Shown here: positions 6,122 through 11,121 of the stretch, piece after piece | Position numbering within the stretch: the stretch's first letter is position 1 | Layout: every line of letters begins with the position of its first letter | NCBI GenBank assembly: GCA_946061495.1 | Contig: CAMGSV010000066.1 | Coordinates: 1-11,453 of the forward strand | Length of the DNA stretch: 11,453 bases | Source of the DNA: an uncultured Spirochaetales bacterium | GTDB taxonomy: Bacteria; Spirochaetota; Spirochaetia; Treponematales; Treponemataceae | Direction: 5' to 3' | The notes under the pieces: model-generated | What the model was told of the DNA's origin: nothing | Seen by the model: only the letters and a program-made list of their open reading frames with translations | Databases searched by the model: none | Made by a program: the position numbers and the translations under genes

Positions 6122-6169
6122 GGCAAGGATGGCTCTGCCTGCACAGGCACAGTCCTCCCTGCCTTTTTT
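6122..6169 (+). terminator. Terminator-like hairpin with T6 in the leader of the 49-aa ORF
   Basis: Positions 6122-6163 fold into one long hairpin: GGCAAGGA pairs with TCCCTGCC (one mismatch), and the inner CTCTGCCTG region pairs with CAGGCACAG (one mismatch) around a 4-base loop. Six T follow directly (6164-6169). No plus-strand gene lies upstream, so it would end a short RNA or act as an attenuator within a leader starting near 6092. Confidence 0.65.
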
Positions 6170-6171
6170 CA

Positions 6172-6209
6172 TGGATTCCGTGTCGAGGCTGCGTCGCAGC
6201 CTGAATCCA
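6172..6209 (+). other. Second leader hairpin before the 49-aa ORF
   Basis: TGGATTC (6172-6178) pairs with GAATCCA (6203-6209), and inside it AGGCTGC (6186-6192) pairs with GCAGCCT (6196-6202); a 7-base bulge (6179-6185) lies on one side. All 14 pairs are perfect. It stands between the T6 hairpin and the ribosome site, where it could work as an anti-terminator partner or a translation control element. Confidence 0.55.
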
Positions 6210-6240
6210 GCAGAAACTTGATAGACAAGGAGGTTATGCC

Positions 6241-6390
6241 ATGGGCAAGACAACCGTAAAGCCAGGGAATTCCCACTATGGAGAGGGCGGCAGGATGCCC
6301 TCCACCACCGGGAACCCCAGCGGCGGCCAGCGGGGCAACAACCCACCCAGCACCGGCAGCTCTACAACGAGCGGCAAGGGTAAGAAATGA
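6241..6390 (+). CDS. Tiny Gly/Ser/Thr/Asn-rich protein (49 aa)
   Basis: A 50-codon ORF with a textbook ribosome site: AAGGAGG ends 7 bases before the ATG. The product starts MGKTTVKPGNSHYGEGG and contains GNPSGGQRGNNPP followed by a Ser/Thr stretch and a basic SGKGKK end. It has no hydrophobic segment, so it should be soluble, probably disordered and positively charged. A second tiny ORF downstream (6734-6811) shares the NP-[SA]-G-[GA]-Q motif and a similar basic tail. The codons are GC-rich like neighbouring genes. I do not recognise a family. It could be a nucleic-acid-binding small protein or a leader peptide. It is preceded by two stable hairpins and followed at once by strongly structured sequence. 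Confidence 0.65.
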   Translation: MGKTTVKPGNSHYGEGGRMPSTTGNPSGGQRGNNPPSTGSSTTSGKGKK

Positions 6391-6600
6391 GGCAGGCCAG
6401 TAGCAGAGGATGACCCACCGAGATCTTGGCGCTGCATAGGTGCAGCATAGGCTCTGGGAGGTCTGCCGAATGGCGGGCCTTCTGAAAACATGAGAGGGCT
6501 TGGTGGTTCCTCCGCCCACCTAATACGGCACCGAGCCGTAGCATGGGCTTAATCCGACTGACCAACTGGTCTCGGCCGGAACGGAAGCGTAATCCCACAA
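6391..6600 (+). ncRNA. Candidate structured RNA of unknown class
   Basis: Directly after the stop of the 49-aa ORF about 210 bases can fold compactly. GGCAGGCC (6391-6398) pairs with GGTCTGCC (6460-6467) and CAGAG (6404-6408) with CTCTG (6452-6456). These enclose a hairpin at 6418-6429 and the perfect stem GCTGCA-TAGG-TGCAGC (6431-6446). Then come TACGGC-ACCGA-GCCGTA (6524-6540) and a two-part stem CCGA/GACC-AACT-GGTC/TCGG (6554-6575), enclosed by TGGG/CCCA (6544-6547 with 6594-6597). No ORF on either strand here has a start signal. It does not match what I know of RNase P RNA, tmRNA, SRP RNA or 6S RNA. It may be an independent RNA or a long structured 3' region ending at the terminator at 6663-6703. 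Confidence 0.45.
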
Positions 6601-6625
6601 TTAGGAAGGAGCAATCTTTCAAGAA

Positions 6626-6643
6626 ATGACCAGCCTGGGTCAT
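6626..6643 (+). other. Perfect hairpin in the structured region
   Basis: ATGACC (6626-6631) and GGTCAT (6638-6643) form 6 pairs around a 6-base loop. It lies between the large structured segment and the terminator and is probably part of the same RNA. Confidence 0.4.
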
Positions 6644-6662
6644 GAGTACACGGGGCAGGCTT

Positions 6663-6703
6663 GGAGAGCGGTGGGACTCATCCCTGCCGTTCTCCGCTTT
6701 TTT
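6663..6703 (+). terminator. Strong intrinsic terminator / attenuator upstream of the 25-aa ORF
   Basis: GGAGA (6663-6667) pairs with TCTCC (6691-6695), a G-U pair follows, then CGG with CCG, a U-G pair, and GGGA with TCCC around the loop CTCA. The stem is followed by GC and six T (6698-6703). It would end the transcript carrying the 49-aa ORF and structured RNA. The next ORF starts only 30 bases later with no promoter between, so read-through here would control it. Confidence 0.8.
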
Positions 6704-6733
6704 ATCCACACACCACAAAAAAGGAGAAACATC

Positions 6734-6811
6734 ATGCAACAGGACAATCCGGCTGGGGCCCAGAGCGACCGACCACATACAACAAGGAGTGGGGGAAAAG
6801 TTAGATCATGA
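6734..6811 (+). CDS. Tiny protein (25 aa) with the NPxGxQ motif
   Basis: A 26-codon ORF with AAGGAG 8 bases before the ATG. It begins MQQDNPAGAQSDRP and ends TTRSGGKVRS. DNPAGAQ resembles GNPSGGQ of the 49-aa ORF, and both end in a Ser/Thr-Gly-rich basic tail (TTSGKGKK versus TTRSGGKVRS). The similarity suggests related proteins, though both are short enough for chance. It lies just behind a strong terminator-like hairpin, so it may be expressed only by read-through, or be a leader peptide. It ends 24 bases from the convergent end of the osmoprotectant ATPase gene, with only a short GAGAT-TGA-ATCTC hairpin between. Confidence 0.4.
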   Translation: MQQDNPAGAQSDRPHTTRSGGKVRS

Positions 6812-6835
6812 GATTGAATCTCAGCTCCAGTCTTC

Positions 6836-7579
6836 CTATCGAGCTTGACTGACATCGCAACCAGACACCAGCTGGCGGACGAATTCTGTGGCGGGATTCG
6901 AGCGAATCTCCTCCGGGGTTCCCAGCTGGTGGATGCGACCGGAGTGCATCACCAGGATGCGGGTTCCCAGCAGCAGAGCCTCGTTGATGTCGTGGGTCAC
7001 CAGCATAACGGTGATGCCAGTCTGACGACGAATGCAGAGGAACTCCTGCTGCAGCTGGCGACGGGTAATCTCGTCCACAGCGCTGAAGGACTCGTCCATC
7101 AAAAGGATTTCCGGCGATGCAGCCAGAGAGCGGGCAAGCCCTACCCGCTGCTGCTGTCCTCCAGAGAGCTCCGAGGGATAGCGCAACCGCAGGGATTCAT
7201 CCAGCCCCACAATTTCCAGCCATTTGGACACATCCTGAGCAATCTTTTTTTTGTCGGCCCTCTTGGTCAGGCTGGGGACATAGGCAATGTTCTTCTCCAC
7301 CGTCATGTGGGGAAAAAGCACATTGCCCTGGATGGAGTAGCCAATCTTGCGCCGCAGCTGGGTAAGATTGGTCTCACGGGTATTCACCCCCTTTACCAGC
7401 ACGTCCCCAGAGGTGGGCATCAGCAGACCGTTCACCAGCCGCAGGACAGTGGTCTTGCCGCAGCCGGAAGAACCGATGATGGACAGGCACTCCCCCTCCT
7501 CCACTTGGAGGGAAAAGTCATGGAGAACAAGATTCTCCCCGTATGCCATGTTGACGTGCTGGAATTGGATGAGACTCAT
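6836..7579 (-). CDS. Osmoprotectant ABC transporter ATP-binding protein (OpuCA/ProV-like, no CBS domain)
   Basis: A 247-residue ATPase that drives glycine betaine/choline-type uptake at the inner face of the membrane. Walker A is GSSGCGKTT (36-44), the Q-loop Gln is at 84 in a GYSIQGNVLFPHMTV segment typical of the OpuC/ProV group, the signature is LSGGQ (138-142), Walker B is ILLMDE (158-163) and the switch His is 196. The DEPFSALD consensus reads DESFSAVD, a mild change. The protein stops where ProV/OpuCA would continue into tandem CBS domains, so it lacks the CBS osmosensor, as do several short members. Its ATG overlaps the binding-protein stop as ATGA, so the two are translationally coupled, and it is the last gene of the operon. 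No strong terminator follows. Confidence 0.93.
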   Translation of the reverse strand: MSLIQFQHVNMAYGENLVLHDFSLQVEEGECLSIIGSSGCGKTTVLRLVNGLLMPTSGDVLVKGVNTRETNLTQLRRKIGYSIQGNVLFPHMTVEKNIAYVPSLTKRADKKKIAQDVSKWLEIVGLDESLRLRYPSELSGGQQQRVGLARSLAASPEILLMDESFSAVDEITRRQLQQEFLCIRRQTGITVMLVTHDINEALLLGTRILVMHSGRIHQLGTPEEIRSNPATEFVRQLVSGCDVSQAR

Positions 7580-8499
7580 TTTACCAGTCCTGATTCCTTC
7601 AGGAAGGCTGTGGCCACGGCAGCGGGATCCAGTCCCTCCACCTCCACCTGGTAGTTCATGCGGGACATCTCCTCATCGGAGAGAATGTTCTCCACCTTCT
7701 TGAACACCTCCAGCAGCTCAGGATGGGCCTCCAACACCTGGTCCCGCACCACAAATCCACACATATAGGAAGGATACAGGTTCTTGTCATCCTCCAGCAC
7801 CACCACGTTGGAGGCGGAAAGCTGACCGTCGGTGGTGAAGGCGTTCATCACGTCAATCTGCTGCTGGCGGATGGCATCGTACTTCAAACCGATGTCCATG
7901 TCCACCGTGTCCTTGAATTGCAGGCCGTAGGTGTCGCAGAGGGCATTGAAGCCGTCCTCACGCTCGTAGAAGTCGTAGTTGGCTCCGAACACCAGCTGGT
8001 CGGCGATGGCCGCCAAATCGGAGATGGTCTTGAGGTTGTACTGCTGGGCAATCTCCTGGCGCACCACGATTCCATAGGTGTTGTTGAAGCCCAGCATACC
8101 AACCCAGCTCATGCCCAGATCCTTGTATCCGGCTGTCAGCTGGTCAAAGAGATCCTCTGTGTAGAGGCCAGACTGCTTCAGCACATTGTTCCAGCCAGTT
8201 CCGGTGTACTCAGGATAGAAGTCGAAGTCTCCCTTCACCATGGCGGGATGGATGTTGGTGGTTCCGCCGCCAACTCCCTCGGTGAGCTGCACCGTCAGAT
8301 CCGTGTCCTGCTCAATAAGGGTCTCCATCATGCTGGCCAAGATGAACTGCTCCGTCATGGGCTTTGATGCCATGTGAACGGTGGCAACAGCCTCCTTCTT
8401 TCCACCAGCAAAGGCAGCTCCTCCCACCAGAACAAATGCCACCAGCAAGGCGGCTGCCGACTTGCAGCCAGCCATTGAAACCTTGAAATTGTTTCTCAT
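7576..8499 (-). CDS. Osmoprotectant ABC transporter substrate-binding protein (OpuCC/OsmX-like)
   Basis: A 307-residue binding protein for quaternary ammonium compounds. The start at 8499 follows GGAGG by 8 bases; the frame is open further upstream but without a start signal. The signal peptide covers residues 1-31 (core SAAALLVAFVLVGG, cleavage AFA|GGKKEA). Cys12 lies before the hydrophobic core and is not a plausible lipid anchor. OpuAC-type landmarks are present: TEGVGGGTTNIHPA (73-86), the highly conserved YPEYTGTGW (95-103), and GFNNTYGI (137-144). It lies between permease and ATPase, 83 bases after the permease, with a 4-base overlap into the ATPase. The substrate may be glycine betaine, choline or carnitine and cannot be decided by eye. 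Confidence 0.93.
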   Translation of the reverse strand: MRNNFKVSMAGCKSAAALLVAFVLVGGAAFAGGKKEAVATVHMASKPMTEQFILASMMETLIEQDTDLTVQLTEGVGGGTTNIHPAMVKGDFDFYPEYTGTGWNNVLKQSGLYTEDLFDQLTAGYKDLGMSWVGMLGFNNTYGIVVRQEIAQQYNLKTISDLAAIADQLVFGANYDFYEREDGFNALCDTYGLQFKDTVDMDIGLKYDAIRQQQIDVMNAFTTDGQLSASNVVVLEDDKNLYPSYMCGFVVRDQVLEAHPELLEVFKKVENILSDEEMSRMNYQVEVEGLDPAAVATAFLKESGLVK

Positions 8500-8582
8500 A
8501 AAAAAACCTCCAAAAAATCTATCGATTGAATCCAGCGCACTACCAAAGCAGTGGAAGCCACGCAAATCCGCCGATTCCTCCA

Positions 8583-9224
8583 TCAACTTCTATGCTTTTT
8601 CACCACCCGCTCCACCATGCCAATGAAAAAGTCAGCCACCACTGCCAGCAAGGCAATCAAAATGCTGCCTGCCAGGGTCATGGACTTGTTGTTGGTGGTG
8701 ATTCCCCGATACACCGCCACCCCCAGCCCCCCTGCCCCGATAAAGGAGGAGACTCCCGAAAGGGCAATGGTCATCACCGTCATGCTCCTGATTCCCGCCA
8801 CAATCATCGGCAGAGCCAGAGGCAGACGAACCCGCAGCAGCACCTGCATTCTGGTGCTTCCCATGGCAGTGGCGGCATCCAAAAGCAGAGGACTGACAGT
8901 GGTCATGCCCGTATAGGTGTTCCTCACCATGGGCAGCAGGGCATAGATGGTGAGGGCGATGATGGCGGTGGTATCGCCAATGCCGGAGAAGGGAATCAGA
9001 AATCCCAGCAATGATAGGGAAGGAATGGTGTACAGCAGGTTCACCACAGCGATGGTGGGCTTGGAAATCAGGCTAAATTCACCAACCAGTATTCCGATTA
9101 TCAAGCCCAACACGATGGCAATGCAGATGGCTGTAAAGGAAATTCTCAAGTGCTCACCCAGAAGTCCAAGGAAAAAGTCCTGCCGGCTCTGCATGAGCTG
9201 GAAGGCTCCCGAAATCACGTTCAT
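8583..9224 (-). CDS. Osmoprotectant ABC transporter permease (OpuCB/ProW-like)
   Basis: A 213-residue integral membrane protein, the normal length for single OpuCB/OpuCD/OsmW-type permeases. Several hydrophobic segments are visible, for example ISFTAICIAIVLGLIIGILVG (about 28-48), an NLLYTIPSLSLLGFLIP stretch (62-78) and SILIALLAVVADFFIG near the end. The ATPase-docking loop is DAATAMGSTRMQVLLRVRLP (116-135), with the EAA-like pattern ending in the LP motif. The TIPSLSLLGFLIP and FIGAGGLGVAVYRG segments are typical of the OpuC group. AAGGA lies 8 bases before the ATG and a sigma70 promoter upstream, so it is the first gene of a permease-binding protein-ATPase operon. Only one permease is present, so it should act as a homodimer. 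Confidence 0.93.
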   Translation of the reverse strand: MNVISGAFQLMQSRQDFFLGLLGEHLRISFTAICIAIVLGLIIGILVGEFSLISKPTIAVVNLLYTIPSLSLLGFLIPFSGIGDTTAIIALTIYALLPMVRNTYTGMTTVSPLLLDAATAMGSTRMQVLLRVRLPLALPMIVAGIRSMTVMTIALSGVSSFIGAGGLGVAVYRGITTNNKSMTLAGSILIALLAVVADFFIGMVERVVKKHRS

Positions 9225-9256
9225 CCATTCCGTCCTTAAAATAAAATCGACTACAT

Positions 9257-9286
9257 ATTATAATGGAAATGAAGTTTTCTATACAA
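9257..9286 (-). promoter_or_regulatory. Promoter of the osmoprotectant transporter operon
   Basis: On the minus strand a perfect TATAAT (9257-9262) lies 18 bases after TTGTAT (9281-9286), a weak -35. Transcription should start near 9250, giving a 25-base leader with AAGGA. It separates this operon from the upstream dehydrogenase gene. Confidence 0.65.
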
Positions 9287-9320
9287 GTAGTAAGCCACTG
9301 GTAACTCTTTTGCAGCAGCC

Positions 9321-10277
9321 CTATCCCACCACATTCACCGGCCTTCCCTGCTGGAAGGCGGCCAGATTCCCTGCGGCAATATCCATGAGGCGGCTGCGGG
9401 CCTCCTGGGTAGCCCAGGCGATGTGGGGAGTGAGGATGCAGTTTGGGGCTCCCAGCAAAGGATTTGACGGATCCATGGGCTCCCTGCACACCACGTCGGC
9501 GGCATACCAGCCCACCTGCCCGGACTTCAGGGCGGCCGCCATGTCCTCCTCCTGCACCAGGGGGCCACGGGCAGTGTTGACGATGATGACGCCCCGCTTC
9601 ATCTTGGCGATGGTCTCGCTGCGCACCAGATGCTCCGTCTGGGGAGTCAGGGGTGCATGGAGGGAGATGACATCGGCGGTGGCCAGGAATTCATCCAGCT
9701 CAAGCGCCTGAATTCCGCTGCTGGCGGGAATCTTGGCAGGAGTGCGGGTGCAGCACACCACCCTCATGCCCAGAGCCTGGGCAATGGCGGCCACCGCCTG
9801 GCCGATGCTGCCGCAACCGAAGATGCCGAGGGTCTTTCCCCACAGCTCCAGCTGGGGGCTCTTCCAGTAGCAGAAGTCCTTGGAACGCACCCACTCCCCA
9901 GCGTGGACAGATTCGCTGTGGTTCTGGACGTGGCAGCAGACCTCTAGCAGCAGGGCAAAGACAAACTGGGCCACCGCCTGGGTGCTGTAGCCGGGAATAT
10001 TGGTGACGATGATGCCCCTCTCCCTGGCGGCCACCAAGTCCACCACGTTGTAGCCGGTGGCCAGCACGCCGATATATTTGAGACCAGGGCAGGCATCCAT
10101 CACCTCCCTGGAGATTACCGTCTTGTTGGTGAGGATGGCGGGAGCATCTCCAATACGCTCCACCACCTGTTGGGGTGCAGTGCGTTCGTACACCGTGAGG
10201 GAACCGAGTTCCTCCAGGGGCTTCCAGCTGATGTCGCCGGGATTCAGGGCAAAGCCGTCAAGTACAATTATCTTCAT
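9321..10277 (-). CDS. D-2-hydroxyacid dehydrogenase (glycerate dehydrogenase / hydroxypyruvate reductase-like)
   Basis: A 318-residue NAD(P)-dependent oxidoreductase interconverting 2-oxoacids and D-2-hydroxyacids in the cytoplasm. The start at 10277 follows AGGAG by 8 bases. The dinucleotide fold has G-x-G-x-x-G in FGCGSIG (153-159). The catalytic set is complete: Arg237 in NTARGPL, Glu266 in DVVCREPM and His285 in TPHIAWAT. The substrate loop VLATGYNVVDL (71-81) is of the hydroxypyruvate reductase/glycerate dehydrogenase type. After the second strand the usual acidic residue is missing and CCTRTP (175-180) stands there, so NADP(H) may be preferred (inference). It lies 40 bases after the DUF1295 gene and is probably co-transcribed with it. 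The exact substrate is not known. Confidence 0.92.
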   Translation of the reverse strand: MKIIVLDGFALNPGDISWKPLEELGSLTVYERTAPQQVVERIGDAPAILTNKTVISREVMDACPGLKYIGVLATGYNVVDLVAARERGIIVTNIPGYSTQAVAQFVFALLLEVCCHVQNHSESVHAGEWVRSKDFCYWKSPQLELWGKTLGIFGCGSIGQAVAAIAQALGMRVVCCTRTPAKIPASSGIQALELDEFLATADVISLHAPLTPQTEHLVRSETIAKMKRGVIIVNTARGPLVQEEDMAAALKSGQVGWYAADVVCREPMDPSNPLLGAPNCILTPHIAWATQEARSRLMDIAAGNLAAFQQGRPVNVVG

Positions 10278-10317
10278 ATTAAATTCTCCTTGCAAATACA
10301 GATGGGGCCTGCCACGG

Positions 10318-11121
10318 CTACCCCTTCAAGAAGGTGTACTGCTCCAAGTGGTGGAGAGGAACCAAGGGAATCAGGATGGGAGTATGCTCCACGTAGGCCT
10401 GGTACTCCGGGTCGTCACCGTAGTTGTTGTTCTGGCGGATTTCCAGCCGGCGAGCTCCACCGAACATGATGTAGACAATGCACAGGTAGCCTACCGTCGA
10501 GGCAATCCACTGGAGGGCAGTCTGGTTGGAGCCAAAGCCGGAGAGGAAGCAGCCGGTCCAGAAAAGAATCTCTCCAAAGTAGTTTGGGCAACGGACCATC
10601 TTGTACAAGCCCGTATCACAGAAGCGCTTGGGGTTCTCCCGTTTTGCTTGGAATTTCTGTACATCTGCCCAGCTTTCCACCATGAGTCCGCAGGCCATCA
10701 CCACACCGCCGATGCTTGCCCAAATCCAGCTGGTGGGCAGCATGAGGCGCACATTGGCCAGCCGGAAGTACACCGGGGACACCTGCATCACGTAGAGCAC
10801 CGCCACAGAAAGCCAGATGGCCAACTTGAAGGGAACAGTGACAGGCTTGCTGGTCTTTGTCAACTCAGGAAGGGCCTTCTTGTAGGAGGAGCTCTTTATC
10901 TCCCGCACAATCAGAAAGCCACTGAGACGGAGGCCGTAGAGAATCAGCAGGAAGCAGAGAGTAAAGGACGAGGGCTGCAGGCAGTCGCTGTACATGATGA
11001 TCATGGCAACGGAGCAGCCTGCCACAGAAAGACCATACCCTACCGAAATGAAGTAGAGGAACCGATACCAGCCCAAGCCACTGATAGCCAGGGCGACACA
11101 GAATAAAATTAACAACGTCAT
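10318..11121 (-). CDS. DUF1295 / steroid 5-alpha-reductase-like membrane protein
   Basis: A 267-residue polytopic membrane protein. Hydrophobic segments cover roughly residues 1-17, 21-45, 52-72, 100-115, 130-148, 183-197 and 203-222. The C-terminal part has the family signature: ESWADVQKFQAK (149-160), then CDTGLYKMVRCPNYFGE (168-184), matching the GLw.ysRHPNYfGE motif of DUF1295 and the related isoprenylcysteine methyltransferase/sterol reductase group, which binds a nucleotide-type cofactor near the membrane. The usual RHPNY reads RCPNY here: His is replaced by Cys178. The start at 11121 has no Shine-Dalgarno and overlaps a TGA of the upstream frame (TGATG), while an extended -10 lies just upstream. 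The function in bacteria is mostly unknown; a lipid-modifying reductase is a guess. Confidence 0.88.
   Translation of the reverse strand: MTLLILFCVALAISGLGWYRFLYFISVGYGLSVAGCSVAMIIMYSDCLQPSSFTLCFLLILYGLRLSGFLIVREIKSSSYKKALPELTKTSKPVTVPFKLAIWLSVAVLYVMQVSPVYFRLANVRLMLPTSWIWASIGGVVMACGLMVESWADVQKFQAKRENPKRFCDTGLYKMVRCPNYFGEILFWTGCFLSGFGSNQTALQWIASTVGYLCIVYIMFGGARRLEIRQNNNYGDDPEYQAYVEHTPILIPLVPLHHLEQYTFLKG

Noticed and set aside
6110..6125. CTTAGCGA in the leader, reminiscent of the start of some retron msr RNAs
   Set aside because: No reverse transcriptase is in the window, and the flanking inverted repeats of a retron are not seen; an 8-base match is chance-level.
5927..6259. A 110-codon plus-strand frame ending inside the 49-aa ORF
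   Set aside because: Proline-rich translation across the C10 run, no ribosome site, and it overlaps the better-supported tiny ORF in another frame.
6169..6519. Overlapping minus-strand frames across the tiny-ORF island
   Set aside because: No ribosome sites, no recognisable domains, and they cross perfect hairpins; the plus strand has the better signals.
6568..6592. GGTCTCGG...GGAACGGAAGCG, slightly like the SRP RNA core
   Set aside because: The conserved tetraloop stem and flanking asymmetrical loop of SRP RNA cannot be formed in the right order.
6845..7654. A 269-codon plus-strand frame opposite the osmoprotectant ATPase
   Set aside because: Shadow of a gene with complete Walker motifs; no start signal and low-complexity composition.
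9281..9292. CTTGTAT in the osmoprotectant promoter, like half of the GntR operator
   Set aside because: Only one half-site matches and it falls in an A/T-rich -35 region; no second arm is present.
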